A DNA stretch of 64,000 nucleotides from Halothermothrix sp. (GCA_016841825.1 JAENYK010000009.1:1-64000); one strand, 5' to 3'; positions 44,077-54,144 are shown, counted from the stretch's first letter. Numbers and translations are program-made. The notes: a model not told the origin generated them from the letters alone.

Positions 44077-44706
44077 TTAGAAATGACTATTTAGAAGTCC
44101 CCTGATCACTTTTTTTGCATTACTATTTGCTGCTTCATACTCTCGCTGTAAATAAGCTTTGATTATCTCATCAAATTTATTACCAGATTTATTTTGATTG
44201 CTTTTAATTTTCTCAAGAACATTAATGATATCTAATAATAAGAGATTACGCTGCGTATCTTTCCGTTTATCTAATTCAATGTTTACAAGTTTCATAACTA
44301 TTTTTTCTTGATATTCCAATGAATACTCCAATATTTTATTCAAACCCTGAATACACTGGCGGGCAGTGATAAATTTTTGATCATCACAATGCTCTAAATA
44401 CTCATCACAAATTAAGGCAAATCTGTTTTCCTTATCCCAAATTATGTTATCAGAGATCAACATCAATCCAAGACTCCTCTGATAAGAGTTACTGTTATTA
44501 ATCATACTAACAAATATATCCCAATACCTATATACGTCATTACTTTTGGCAGATAATAATTGAAGTAATAAAAAAGCGGCATAGCGAATAGTATTGTCCT
44601 TTTCTTTAAGCCAATCTACCAAGAGTCCAATCTGATGGTCATCTACATTTTCCGCTAAACTCGTTAAATTATCCTTCTTTTCAACAAGTAATTCTTTTGA
44701 TAGCAT
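44077..44706 (-). CDS. HEAT-like helical repeat protein
   Basis: A 209-residue all-helical protein, starting at the ATG behind GAGGAGGGAAATT. Pairs of helices (IGLLVDWLKEKDNTIRYAAF, YQRSLGLMLISDN, ITARQCIQGLNKILEYS) with the spacing of HEAT/armadillo repeats. No catalytic residues are visible. It begins 11 nt after the radical SAM gene stop, so the two form an operon; it may bind the radical SAM enzyme or its substrate. Function unknown. Confidence 0.65.
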   Translation of the reverse strand: MLSKELLVEKKDNLTSLAENVDDHQIGLLVDWLKEKDNTIRYAAFLLLQLLSAKSNDVYRYWDIFVSMINNSNSYQRSLGLMLISDNIIWDKENRFALICDEYLEHCDDQKFITARQCIQGLNKILEYSLEYQEKIVMKLVNIELDKRKDTQRNLLLLDIINVLEKIKSNQNKSGNKFDEIIKAYLQREYEAANSNAKKVIRGLLNSHF

Positions 44707-44717
44707 AATTTCCCTCC

Positions 44718-46055
44718 TCATTCTTTTACTTTTTCCATACTAAGAGCAACATTACGATAATTAAAATTAGAGCTGCAGGCCCATATACTTGTAGTTAAAC
44801 TCTTTGTTGAAAATAATGTTTTTAAAAATTTGGAGAAAATAATTTTTTTAGTGTAAAGACAACGATTACTATAACTCATTATTTGTGATAGTTGTTTGTG
44901 TGTCATATGTAATGGTTTAAAGGTAACTTCAGTCATATCAAAATGTACCCAATCATCTGGAAATTTATCATAAAGTAATCGATCTTCACTTTTAAACTTT
45001 TCAAATAATCTGGTTCCCGGAAGTGGAGTCAATATAGTCGTCTGCATAACGTCTACCGGGCTGTTAATTATATATTCTATTCTTTTTTGAAGTGAGTTTG
45101 ATGTGTCATTATCTAGACCATAAATAAAAGAGCCCAAAACAGCAATTTTATAGCTATTAATCCTATCTATTACATCTCTATATTTACCGGAACCTATTTT
45201 AATATTCATTTTTTTGTTTACAGTCCCTAAATATTTTTCATCCTCAGCTTCCAGGCCGATAAAAACAATTTTACAACCACTTTTGGCTGCATATTCAAGT
45301 ACTTCTTCATCTTCAGCAAAATTAATTGAAGCCTGACAAAACCAATCTTTTTTGATCCCACGATCTATCATACCTTTGAACAATTTTATCGCACGTTCAT
45401 TAGCATTTTTTCCGTATCCGAGAATATTGTCATCAACGAAAAAGATCATTTTTTGCGGAATACTCTCTAATTCATCTAATACATCATTAATCGGTCTCTG
45501 TCGATATTTATGTCCATTAAATTGTGTAACTGAACAAAATTCGCAATCCATGGGGCAACCTCGAGCTGTCTGAATCGCTCCAAACATATATCCAGGATGA
45601 AATAATTCGTGTCTAGCTTTTGGAACCATGTCTGCATTAATTAATTCTCCCTGATAAACACTTTCAAGTTTCCCATTTTCAAAATCTGATATAACTTTAG
45701 GCCATATACCCTCAGCTTCACCTATTACAACTGTATCTACATATTGTTTAGCTTCATCAGGTAACATAGAAGCGTGTATGCCACCTATTATTGTTGGAAT
45801 GCCTTTTTCACGATACTCTGTTGCAATATCATAAGCTCTTTTGGCTGAAGAAGTAAAAGCCGTTATACCTACTAAATCTGCTTCCTCATATTTAAAACTA
45901 TCAAAATTTTCATCAACAATCTTTATCCTCCAATCATCAGGCGTAAGAGCTGCAATTATCCCTAAACCTAAAGGTGGAAATCGGGAGCTCTTATTAATTG
46001 TTAAACCTGTTTTGCATGGATTTGAGGGGTTAATCAATAATAACCTTTTTTTCAT
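44718..46055 (-). CDS. B12-fold radical SAM enzyme (family unassigned)
   Basis: A 445-residue radical SAM protein. The N-terminal ~140 residues have a cobalamin-type Rossmann fold (LLLINPSNPCKTGL, PPLGLGIIAALTP, VGITAFTSSAKRAYDIA, IIGGIHASMLPDEA) without the D-x-H-x-x-G cobalamin ligand. The [4Fe-4S] cluster motif is TARGCPMDCEFCSVTQFNG (C-x3-C-x2-C), followed by FVDDNILGYGKNANERAI. Related proteins act on lipids, hopanoids and peptides; the product is not predictable here. Downstream partner: HEAT-like protein. Confidence 0.88.
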   Translation of the reverse strand: MKKRLLLINPSNPCKTGLTINKSSRFPPLGLGIIAALTPDDWRIKIVDENFDSFKYEEADLVGITAFTSSAKRAYDIATEYREKGIPTIIGGIHASMLPDEAKQYVDTVVIGEAEGIWPKVISDFENGKLESVYQGELINADMVPKARHELFHPGYMFGAIQTARGCPMDCEFCSVTQFNGHKYRQRPINDVLDELESIPQKMIFFVDDNILGYGKNANERAIKLFKGMIDRGIKKDWFCQASINFAEDEEVLEYAAKSGCKIVFIGLEAEDEKYLGTVNKKMNIKIGSGKYRDVIDRINSYKIAVLGSFIYGLDNDTSNSLQKRIEYIINSPVDVMQTTILTPLPGTRLFEKFKSEDRLLYDKFPDDWVHFDMTEVTFKPLHMTHKQLSQIMSYSNRCLYTKKIIFSKFLKTLFSTKSLTTSIWACSSNFNYRNVALSMEKVKE

Positions 46056-46229
46056 ATTTGCTTCATTCCTTTCACATATTTTATCAGACTACCCAAACGA
46101 TTTGACAAATCAGTATATGTTTATTGTTTTCTAATTCACCTCAAAGGAATCTATACCATATAAGCATTATACCAATTATCCTGATTATTCCCATTTTCTT
46201 AACATCTAAAGTAAAAGTCATAAGGAATT

Positions 46230-47420
46230 TTATTGATTAATAGTAATTTTACTATTTACTATCTCTGTAGACGCTAACATAATAAAAGCCAATATCAATA
46301 AAAATATCGGAAATAATGCGACTCCAACATACCCGGCAATTAACCCAAAAAAAGGCGGCATGAGAGTAGAACCAATATAGGCAAAGGCCATCTGAACACC
46401 CATCATTGCCTGTGAGAGTCCCTTGCCGAATAAACGGGGGGTTTGATGAAGCATACTGGGATAAATAGGTGCACATCCGATACCTATTAGGGATAACCCA
46501 AGGGGAATTTTCCATAAAGCCAAAGGTAATATAAAGAGTAGTATTCCAACAAAGATACTACCCTGTCCAACTCGAATTAGTTGTTTATTTGAGAACCTAA
46601 TAGATACAAAGCCGGATACAAAACGTCCAAGTGTTATTCCCAGATAATATACTGAGGTCCAGACTGCCGCTACTTCTGATAATACACCAAAATTGTTGAC
46701 AGCATAGCTACTACTCCAGAGTCCTACAGTCAGTTCCAGTGCACAGTAACAAAAAAAACCCAGTAAAACCACCTTTGATTTAGGAATTTTGATGATTTCA
46801 TTCAATGATAGGGTTTGAATAACATCCGGGTGATTAATACCGTGATCACTAGCGTTATCATTATTTTTATTTAATGTAACTTTGTTCCACAACGGAAGTG
46901 ATTTTATCAGAACTATAACCAGAATACTCTGGATGACACCTATTGATATATAACCCATCTGCCAGTTGTTATTCTGCACCAACCATAGCGACATAATTGC
47001 TGGCCCTACTGTTGCCCCGACTCCCCAAAAACAATGTAACCAATTCATATGCTTTACTTCATAATGTAATGCGACAAAATTATTCAGTGCAGCATCAACT
47101 GACCCAGCACCCACCCCAAGTGGAATTGCACATAACAATAAACAAATGAAAGAATGTGATAGTCCAAACCCAATCAAAGCGAGAGCGGTCATTACTACAC
47201 TGATTATTATCACCATACCAGTTCCCAATCTTTTTATAAATCTCGTACTCATAACACTCGATATAACTGTACCAGATGAGACGGTCATTGAAATTATTCC
47301 AGCATATGAAACAGGGACAGCTAGATCTTTATTCATTACTGGCCAGGCAGAACCAAGTAACGAATCGGGTAAACCCAGACTTATAAAAGAAACATAAATA
47401 ATTATAAGTAAAGTAAACAA
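46230..47420 (-). CDS. MFS transporter
   Basis: A 396-residue major facilitator with 12 predicted helices. Motif A-like TRFIKRLGTGMVIII lies between helices 2 and 3; the N terminus (YVSFISLGLPDSLLGSAWP) is typical of the FucP-like/YfkF-type Bacillota MFS with G-L-P-D. The central cytoplasmic loop is polar (NKNNDNASDHGINHPDV). The start is TTG behind GGGAGGAG; no ATG fits. Substrate unknown, possibly sugars or drugs. Confidence 0.88.
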   Translation of the reverse strand: MFTLLIIIYVSFISLGLPDSLLGSAWPVMNKDLAVPVSYAGIISMTVSSGTVISSVMSTRFIKRLGTGMVIIISVVMTALALIGFGLSHSFICLLLCAIPLGVGAGSVDAALNNFVALHYEVKHMNWLHCFWGVGATVGPAIMSLWLVQNNNWQMGYISIGVIQSILVIVLIKSLPLWNKVTLNKNNDNASDHGINHPDVIQTLSLNEIIKIPKSKVVLLGFFCYCALELTVGLWSSSYAVNNFGVLSEVAAVWTSVYYLGITLGRFVSGFVSIRFSNKQLIRVGQGSIFVGILLFILPLALWKIPLGLSLIGIGCAPIYPSMLHQTPRLFGKGLSQAMMGVQMAFAYIGSTLMPPFFGLIAGYVGVALFPIFLLILAFIMLASTEIVNSKITINQ

Positions 47421-47524
47421 GCAGACTCCTCCCGGTGTAATAAATTATAGTCGTTGATTGCTAAAAAAATCCATTAAAAAAAATAGAAATAGCATAATCT
47501 CTCAATGATAAACCACCCCTGTAG

Positions 47525-48307
47525 TTAAAATTGTAGCTTAAAATCTTCGCAATCATGTAAGCCACTACCATGATATAATAAATCGTTTTTCTTTAAACTC
47601 TGACAAAAACAATTAGCTTTATCAAGTAAGTCTCTGGATACTTCCAGGTCATTATGCCCTGGTAAAATTCTAGAAACATGATCTAGTTGTGATAATTTTT
47701 GAACAGAATCAGCCAATTTTACTGGATCAGTAGAAGGATAAAAAGCATAAACAGTACCTTTATACAGTATATCACCAGTATATAGGTATCCCTTGTCTTC
47801 TTCATAAATGCAAATATGTCCAGGTGAATGACCGGGAGTATGAATAATAGTAAAATTTCTATCTCCTAATTCTATCTGTTCACCATCTACTAACTCTCCA
47901 CTTGGTTCACCAGTAAATGGATAGTAATTATAAATATCAAAACCTTCAGGTAATGGTTTGGATATAGGTTCTTTGATAACGTTTTTGCGAACATCCTCTA
48001 GAGAGATAGGAATTCCATTTCTTAACCACTCAGCTTCTGCTGAATGAACGTAAATCTGATCAAAAAATCTATGTCCCCCAATATGATCCCAATGCACATG
48101 AGTAGTGATAACCATAATAGGTAAATCTGTTAGTCTGTCTACAATTTTTGTAATATCTCCAATGCCTAAACCACTATCAATTAAACAGGCACATTTCTTT
48201 CCAATCAGTAAATATGAATGGACGTTCTCCCAGTGACCATATTCACTTATAGCATATGTAAGATCGTCAATTTTTTCAACGGTAAACCAGTTTGATTGAA
48301 TCGACAT
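47525..48307 (-). CDS. Metallo-beta-lactamase fold hydrolase
   Basis: A 260-residue MBL-fold protein. The metal site motif is TTHVHWDHIGGHRFF (H-x-H-x-D-H), with further ligands in IIHTPGHSPGHICIYEED (His), YTGDILYKGT (Asp) and a C-terminal ILPGHNDLEVSRDLL (His). Family: glyoxalase II/Ycbl-like hydrolases acting on thioesters or lactones. Substrate unknown. GAGGGGAG ribosome-binding site. Confidence 0.9.
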   Translation of the reverse strand: MSIQSNWFTVEKIDDLTYAISEYGHWENVHSYLLIGKKCACLIDSGLGIGDITKIVDRLTDLPIMVITTHVHWDHIGGHRFFDQIYVHSAEAEWLRNGIPISLEDVRKNVIKEPISKPLPEGFDIYNYYPFTGEPSGELVDGEQIELGDRNFTIIHTPGHSPGHICIYEEDKGYLYTGDILYKGTVYAFYPSTDPVKLADSVQKLSQLDHVSRILPGHNDLEVSRDLLDKANCFCQSLKKNDLLYHGSGLHDCEDFKLQF

Positions 48308-48550
48308 AATGAACTCCCCTCAAAATTTCTTTTTTTGTTTTCTGAAATGGTTACATTTCCAATATCGGCAAAACTATAACTACTTTTTCCATTAACCCTT
48401 CTTCTTCAATTTATATACTAAGTATCATCGTTAGATGCTATCTATGCCAGCTCAAGAGATCCCCCAACGATGTGTTAAAACCAAGATGTTTATACACATA
48501 CATACCCACATTACGAAATTACTATCAGCATATCAATATCAAATAATATA

Positions 48551-49309
48551 TTAATACTCTGAAAGTCGTGCCTTTCTTGCTTTAAAGATAAAAGATAAGG
48601 GAAGTTTTTGAGCTTTCCTTGACCTATCATCAATTTCCTCTGTCATTTGTAAAGTACTTTCATTGGTTTGTTCTATCATATTTTCAATAATAAATCCGGC
48701 ATTTGACATAGCATTGATATAGGTTGAGATTTTCCTATTAGGCAATATTATTTCCATATCATCTACTATTTGAGTATAGCGTTCTTCATCAAAATAGCTT
48801 TTTGTAAAAATAAGTTGCTTATCATTGACAGCAACACAACCATGCAAAGGATGTTTCCAACTAAAAATGAAAATACCATCTGGCTTTAAATATGAAGCAA
48901 TGCGTTGAAACACATTTTCCAAATCGGTTGCCCACCCTATTGCATATATTGAATAAACTATATCAAAATACTGTTCAGGTATACCACACTCATCCTCCAT
49001 AGCTGCACATATGAGCTTTGGAAAATAATTATATTCTGCTAAAAGTTTTCTAGCATTATTGAGTTGTTTTTCTGAAATATCAAGCCCCCATAATTCTCCA
49101 GCATCTCTATCTGCGTGAAATTTTAGTGAATGCCCACTTCCGCAACCAATCTCAAGCATTGTTTTCGCGGTTACATCACCAAATAAATGCAAATCATTTT
49201 CTGTAACAAATTGAACACCATATTCCGGTAAAGCAGTAACTCCAAACCACTTGTCTGCATTCGAATTCCAATAATTTTTATTAACTTGAAGTATGGTTCT
49301 GTGCTCCAT
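48551..49309 (-). CDS. Class I SAM-dependent methyltransferase
   Basis: A 252-residue protein. I start at the ATG with GGAAGGGCGAATATAT ahead (in-frame upstream starts are weaker). SAM-binding motif I is TMLEIGCGSGHSLKFHADR (about residue 60), followed by LWGLDISEKQLNNARKLL, DIVYSIYAIGWATDLENVFQRI and a late PDGIFIFSWKHPLHG. It resembles Methyltransf_11/UbiE-type small-molecule methyltransferases. Substrate unknown; monocistronic. Confidence 0.88.
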   Translation of the reverse strand: MEHRTILQVNKNYWNSNADKWFGVTALPEYGVQFVTENDLHLFGDVTAKTMLEIGCGSGHSLKFHADRDAGELWGLDISEKQLNNARKLLAEYNYFPKLICAAMEDECGIPEQYFDIVYSIYAIGWATDLENVFQRIASYLKPDGIFIFSWKHPLHGCVAVNDKQLIFTKSYFDEERYTQIVDDMEIILPNRKISTYINAMSNAGFIIENMIEQTNESTLQMTEEIDDRSRKAQKLPLSFIFKARKARLSEY

Positions 49310-49408
49310 ATATATTCGCCCTTCCATAATAATGTAAATCATTTTCATTCAAAAACAACTTATCAAAGTATCATCAATATCGAATCAGGATCGTCTCGTT
49401 CCCAGTTA

Positions 49409-50590
49409 TTATTCATTTTTCATTCTATTATATATCATCCTTATTTTGATCAACTCATCTATACTTTTTTCCATGAAATCAAGAGATCCGAAATTGGCAA
49501 TGAAGTAAGTATCCTTTTCCTTGTCATAAAACATGTATGTCCCAGTAGTTCCCATACCTCCATAGATATCCGTCATTGAACCTAACAGAAATGACAACTC
49601 ACTGAAATCAAAATACATCATGCCCATACCATAATAAATGCCTTTATCGAAACTCTCACTAAAGTTGGTCATCTGTTGATAAATTTCATCCGATACCAAG
49701 TCACCATTTTCCAGAGCCATCATAAAAGTCAACAAATCATCCATCGTCGTAACAATACTGCCACCGGACCAGTCGATGGATAATGCATTTTTTCCACTTA
49801 AGTTAATACCGTTCACATATATTCCTAAAATGTCTGCCGACTCCTCATAATATAACATTAGATAACTGTCCTCCATATCCAGAGGTTCAAAGATTCTCTC
49901 ATCCAATATGTCAGAATAAGGTTTACCCTCAATAACTTCCAGAATCAACCCTAGAAGAATATAACCTGTATCCGAATAATAGAATTGTTGCTGCGGTTTT
50001 CCAACAGGCTCCTGACGCTCTCGGGTAAAAGCTATTAGCTCTTCTGGAGTAAATAAAAGATCTGGATTATCGGTAATCATCTCTAGCATCGTCTTACCAC
50101 TTTTTACAGGACCTTCAAAATAATCCCCAACACCCGACGTGTGCTTCAGTAAATGCCTAATGGTTACTTGATCGCAATAATCCGTATCACCTGACACAAA
50201 CAATCCTTTAAGGATATCGTCGTCCAACCAGGTACTGATTTTGTCGTCAAAATTGATCTTCCCTTCATCGACCAACATGCCAAAAACTGTCGCACACATA
50301 GTTTTCCCAACACTGGCCGAATGGTACTGACTGTCTATTTGAACCGGCTGATCTGATTGCAAACTTTTCGTGCCTATTGCAAATTGTTGGCAGTAACCTG
50401 TTCTATCAGAGTAGATTGTAAACAAAACACTTGATAATGATTCGTTTTCATCAACCAATTTTTCCAAGTGTTTCTGAATCTCTACTCTAACCACCTCTTC
50501 AGAAATCGGTCTATTTATGTATACCAACATACCAAATCCGATGATGCCAATAAGAATGATGCCAATCAATATTTTCCATTTTAAACTCAT
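49409..50590 (-). CDS. Membrane-anchored serine hydrolase (class C beta-lactamase/DD-peptidase fold)
   Basis: A 393-residue protein. N-terminal anchor (WKILIGIILIGIIGFGMLVYI). The catalytic S-x-x-K is SVGKTMCATVF (about residue 93), the second motif Y-x-N is replaced by FYYSDTGYILLG (Y-S-D), and the third region is GGMGTTGTYMF. Such proteins are usually esterases, D-aminopeptidases or penicillin-binding-like enzymes, with the active domain outside the cytoplasm. Substrate unknown. Confidence 0.88.
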   Translation of the reverse strand: MSLKWKILIGIILIGIIGFGMLVYINRPISEEVVRVEIQKHLEKLVDENESLSSVLFTIYSDRTGYCQQFAIGTKSLQSDQPVQIDSQYHSASVGKTMCATVFGMLVDEGKINFDDKISTWLDDDILKGLFVSGDTDYCDQVTIRHLLKHTSGVGDYFEGPVKSGKTMLEMITDNPDLLFTPEELIAFTRERQEPVGKPQQQFYYSDTGYILLGLILEVIEGKPYSDILDERIFEPLDMEDSYLMLYYEESADILGIYVNGINLSGKNALSIDWSGGSIVTTMDDLLTFMMALENGDLVSDEIYQQMTNFSESFDKGIYYGMGMMYFDFSELSFLLGSMTDIYGGMGTTGTYMFYDKEKDTYFIANFGSLDFMEKSIDELIKIRMIYNRMKNE

Positions 50591-50606
50591 TATTATCCAC
50601 CTTTCT

Positions 50607-50770
50607 TTAGCTTTCTACTAAATAATTAGTAACCTTCTTATCAAATCCTAACCTTCGATAATAATCCAAAGCTTCTTGATTTGATGGAGTTACTTCTAAT
50701 TGATATCCACTTACTTTATTATTGTAATGATCAAATAAATAGTCAAAAAAGCTGATGCAATTGAAGAATA
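50607..50770 (-). pseudogene. C-terminal scrap of a GNAT acetyltransferase
   Basis: Right after the next gene, the minus strand reads ISFFDYLFDHYNNKVSGYQL then EVTPSNQEALDYYRRLGFD and a last VTNYLVES before TAA. The V-x-x-x-N-x-x-A-x-x-x-Y-x-x-x-G-F pattern is the C-terminal end of GNAT acetyltransferases. No start or N-terminal part. It is downstream of an intact GNAT gene but not part of it. Confidence 0.5.
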
Positions 50771-50775
50771 TTTGT

Positions 50776-51333
50776 TCAACAAAACAAGTTATATTCTAAT
50801 TGACAATCATAAGGTTCTTTAACAACTAATGATTCATTATACTCTTTCGCTTCCACACAGCCCATAGCTTTATAAAAAGCCTGTGTTTCTTGTGAAGAAT
50901 GTGCAGAAATATATAGTTTTTTTGCACCCATCTTTTTTGCTCTTTTACAGATGAGATCAAATAATGTTTTTCCTATTCCTTTCCCGCGATTATCATAAGA
51001 GATATGAATACTTGAAAGTTGTAAATATTCTTTGGTAGAACCAAAAAAGTGATTTTCCAGAGATGCAAATCCTACAAGTGTCTTATTTTTTAGTGCACCT
51101 AACACTGTCCCTCCAGTTTCGATAGTATTTTTTAGACAGTCTACCAGATACTCATATTCATCAGAACCCCATTGTTCAGTAAATGAGATATCCCTCAATA
51201 CCCACTCTTCATTTTCTTTACGCCAACATTTCGTAACTTCTTGATAACGGTCAAAACATGAAAATAAGGATAATTCTATTTCGTTCTTGCTCAACTTTTG
51301 ATAATTAATTGTCTCCAATGTTAGATCCTCCAA
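50776..51333 (-). CDS. GNAT-family N-acetyltransferase
   Basis: A 185-residue acetyltransferase. The acetyl-CoA loop is ISYDNRGKGIGKTLFDLICKR (R-G-K-G-I-G) and the C-terminal end ISAHSSQETQAFYKAMGCVEA is the typical GNAT beta-5/helix-4 segment. The N-terminal ~60 residues are variable. Acceptor unknown. A scrap of another GNAT lies directly downstream. The start lies in TTGGAGACAATTAAT context with GGAGGATC ahead. Confidence 0.9.
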   Translation of the reverse strand: MEDLTLETINYQKLSKNEIELSLFSCFDRYQEVTKCWRKENEEWVLRDISFTEQWGSDEYEYLVDCLKNTIETGGTVLGALKNKTLVGFASLENHFFGSTKEYLQLSSIHISYDNRGKGIGKTLFDLICKRAKKMGAKKLYISAHSSQETQAFYKAMGCVEAKEYNESLVVKEPYDCQLEYNLFC

Positions 51334-51540
51334 TATGTTTTATTTAGTCTAATACTGCTGAAAATCCCACACAAATCATCAATGTTATCCAACATTTCTA
51401 GAGTATACTGAGAGAAGTTGATTACTCACAGCATAAAGTCGTTCCGTTTTTTGGGAAATATATCTTAATTTAATATTCACCAATAGCAAACAAATACCTG
51501 CAATTTTAACTTACCTTGATCAGTTTACTTTATGCTAATC

Positions 51541-52344
51541 TTAACTGGATGCACTTGAGTATTTTTGAATACTTCTGCGAAAAAACATCAGAGAGATAAG
51601 ATAACAAAATACAGCTAATAAGATGCCTCCACTTATCTCAAAAAGATTAACTTTTCCGATTAGCGATTCTGCCGGAATAGTAATCATAAACCCTACTGGT
51701 ATTACCCAGGTCAATATAAATTTAAAAGTCGTGGGATAGATTTTGACTGGATAACGCCCCATCTGGATTACAGAATCAAAAATCCAGAGTAAGGGTGTAC
51801 CTAAATACCAAAAAGCTGCGGAAGTAAGAGCTAACATTATGGAATAAAGCAGGGTCAGGGAGATGAAGATTGAGATGATAAAAGCAACGATATTTATAAT
51901 AGTTACCGTAGTACTTATTTGAATGAGGGCATAGGCTATTACTGCCATGCTGATTACTAAATCAATTATTACAAGCGGAGACCATTTTTGAATACTTATG
52001 TAGAATTGAGTTGGGACAGGTTTTAAAAGAGTAAAATCAAACCTACCTGTCCAGAGCTCACCATCAAGTCCAGATATTCCATTAAGACTAGGTCCAATAA
52101 AGAGGTTTTTTAGATTCTGAATCAATAAAAACATCCCTGTAACTACCAACGTCTCATGAAAATGCCACCCATTTATAGTCTCAACTTTTGAAAAGATTAT
52201 TAAAATACCACCGACACTTCCTGCCAGTTCCAACAATGTAAATAGTATCTTAACAAAAAAATCAAAGCGAAATGCAATCTCCTGTTGAAGTGCCTTTTTA
52301 AAATAGATGACGACTAAGCGTTTTAACAACTTGAATTGGTTCAT
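51541..52344 (-). CDS. ABC-2 type permease (third gene of the exporter)
   Basis: A 267-residue membrane protein with six hydrophobic segments, of the COG3694/DUF990-like family of permeases. Typical features: an N-terminal amphipathic stretch (LLKRLVVIYFKKALQQEIAFR), GISGLDGELWTGRFDFTLLKPVPTQFYI in the first loop and a late SLMFFRRSIQKYSSASS. It starts 4 nt after the upstream permease stop. With it and the ATPase it should form a full exporter of unknown substrate. Confidence 0.88.
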   Translation of the reverse strand: MNQFKLLKRLVVIYFKKALQQEIAFRFDFFVKILFTLLELAGSVGGILIIFSKVETINGWHFHETLVVTGMFLLIQNLKNLFIGPSLNGISGLDGELWTGRFDFTLLKPVPTQFYISIQKWSPLVIIDLVISMAVIAYALIQISTTVTIINIVAFIISIFISLTLLYSIMLALTSAAFWYLGTPLLWIFDSVIQMGRYPVKIYPTTFKFILTWVIPVGFMITIPAESLIGKVNLFEISGGILLAVFCYLISLMFFRRSIQKYSSASS

Positions 52345-52348
52345 ATTG

Positions 52349-53140
52349 TTAACCTCCCACTGCAGTATATGATTTTATGCCTTTTTTCCAGATCACTCTG
52401 TTGATAAGAATTACAACAACAATCCAGATACACTGTAGTGCTAGTCCCGTTATTATTTGGTTAGAGTTCAATTTGCCCAGGATTAGTTCAATAGGAAAAC
52501 CAAGCATATACCTATAGGGCAAAAAATTTGAGACTCCTTTTATTAGATCTGGCAATAATACTGTAGGTATTACCTGTCCGGCTAATAAAAAGATTAAAGT
52601 ATCGTTAGTCCGCAAAAGAGCGTGAATTTTCTCTACAAACAAGGCAAAAATTGCCAATGTATAGGCTACCATAAATCGCAATACCTGAGCCATGATTAAT
52701 GACAGGATAAAGAGCCACACTAAAGTAGCATCTATTGTTAGTTTAAACTTGAAAAACAAACTAACTACGATCAAAAATAGGAAAACAAAAGGTAAACAGA
52801 CAACTTTTACAGCAATATCGGTTGAAATAGCCTCATAGATAGGGGGTAATGGACGTAAAAGCCAGACTGAAAAAGTTCCAGCATTGATCTGATCACCTAC
52901 AGTCCAGTGAGAAGTTGGGTATGTTAACTGATTTATAAATATCAAGAATACATAATAGGTTATAAAATCTTGTTTCGTAAATCCAGAAATAGCCCCTTCT
53001 CCAGCCGCAACTATCCAGACAAACATATAAATCAAAGGCAACATCATCCAACCAAATGTTAATGTCCAGAAAAATCCTCTCGAAGCCATGTAACTGAACA
53101 TCGATTTTTTGATTAATGCAATACCCCCTCTTAGATGCAT
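52349..53140 (-). CDS. ABC-2 type permease (second gene of the exporter)
   Basis: A 263-residue integral membrane protein with about six helices, of the COG4587-like family that pairs with COG3694 and COG4586 proteins. Loop motif SHWTVGDQINAGTFSVWLLRPLPP corresponds to the 'G-x-L/F-x-x-x-L-L-R-P' signature of this family, also seen in the partner. The start overlaps the ATPase gene by 10 nt. Substrate unknown. Confidence 0.88.
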   Translation of the reverse strand: MHLRGGIALIKKSMFSYMASRGFFWTLTFGWMMLPLIYMFVWIVAAGEGAISGFTKQDFITYYVFLIFINQLTYPTSHWTVGDQINAGTFSVWLLRPLPPIYEAISTDIAVKVVCLPFVFLFLIVVSLFFKFKLTIDATLVWLFILSLIMAQVLRFMVAYTLAIFALFVEKIHALLRTNDTLIFLLAGQVIPTVLLPDLIKGVSNFLPYRYMLGFPIELILGKLNSNQIITGLALQCIWIVVVILINRVIWKKGIKSYTAVGG

Positions 53141-54144
53141 TGTTTCACCCCTTCACGATAGATTTGATCTATCACAGCCTCAATCGGAGCGTCAACTACT
53201 GTTAAATCAACCAATGGAATACTTTCAATAAGTGAAGCAGTGAATTTGGCAATATCTTTTTTATGCACTCTTATCGAATAGTTGTTCTCTCTTTGATTTA
53301 TAATTGATCTCTCTCCATCAATACAGTTTAATATTTTGGCATAATTATCAGGATTACTATCTTCAGCAGCAGCTATCTTGATAATCTTAAAAGGAGAGAT
53401 CTGACTCGCTAACTCTTCTAAAGCTCCATCATAGACTAGATTACCTTTATTAATCAGAATTACCCGCGAACATAATGATTCAATATCAGCCATATAGTGG
53501 CTGGTTATGATAATAGTTGTATTGTATTTTTGATTGTATTCCTTGAAAAAATTACGTAACTTTAATTGTACCGAAACGTCCATGCCTAAAGTAGGCTCAT
53601 CTAAAAATAAGATTTGAGGCTGATACAGTAATGCTGCTGTAATCTCACATTTGGCTCTCTCTCCGAGAGAAAGATTTCTGGCCATTTTCGGGAGCAGTTC
53701 TTCGATCTCCAGTAAACCTACCAGTTCATCTAACCTTTGTTTAAAGTCTTCATCTGAAACCTGATAGATCTCTTTTATCACGTAAAGGGAATCGAGAACA
53801 GTTATATCCCAACTGAGTTGTGTTTTATTCCCCATGATCATACTGATCTTCTTTAGATACTCTACCTTTCTCTCAAAAGGGGTAAAACCTGCCACTTCAA
53901 CACGTCCTGAAGTAGGGTGCAATAACCCCGAAAGCATTTTTAATGTTGTAGTCTTACCGGCTCCATTTGGTCCGATAAAACCAACCACTTCACCTTTACC
54001 AATTTGAAAACTGATTTTGCTCACTGCCACCGTATCGCTATAAATTGGCTTAAAAAGACTTTTTAAAGAAGCAATCAATCCTGAGTCACGAACTGGCACC
54101 CGATAAATTTTCTCCAGGTTTTCAACTATAATTTCCGAATTCAA
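53131..54144 (-). CDS. ABC transporter ATP-binding protein (COG4586-like)
   Basis: A 337-residue ATPase. Walker A VGFIGPNGAGKTTTLKMLSG (about residue 53), Q-loop near NKTQLSWDITV, signature NLSLGERAKCEITAALL, Walker B PQILFLDEPTLGMDVSVQL, H-loop TIIITSHYMADIESLC. The N terminus (IYRVPVRDSGLIASLKSLF) and a C-terminal ~90-residue domain are typical of the COG4586 subfamily. It is first of three coupled genes. Ribosome-binding site GGAGGTG. Confidence 0.93.
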   Translation of the reverse strand: MNSEIIVENLEKIYRVPVRDSGLIASLKSLFKPIYSDTVAVSKISFQIGKGEVVGFIGPNGAGKTTTLKMLSGLLHPTSGRVEVAGFTPFERKVEYLKKISMIMGNKTQLSWDITVLDSLYVIKEIYQVSDEDFKQRLDELVGLLEIEELLPKMARNLSLGERAKCEITAALLYQPQILFLDEPTLGMDVSVQLKLRNFFKEYNQKYNTTIIITSHYMADIESLCSRVILINKGNLVYDGALEELASQISPFKIIKIAAAEDSNPDNYAKILNCIDGERSIINQRENNYSIRVHKKDIAKFTASLIESIPLVDLTVVDAPIEAVIDQIYREGVKQCI

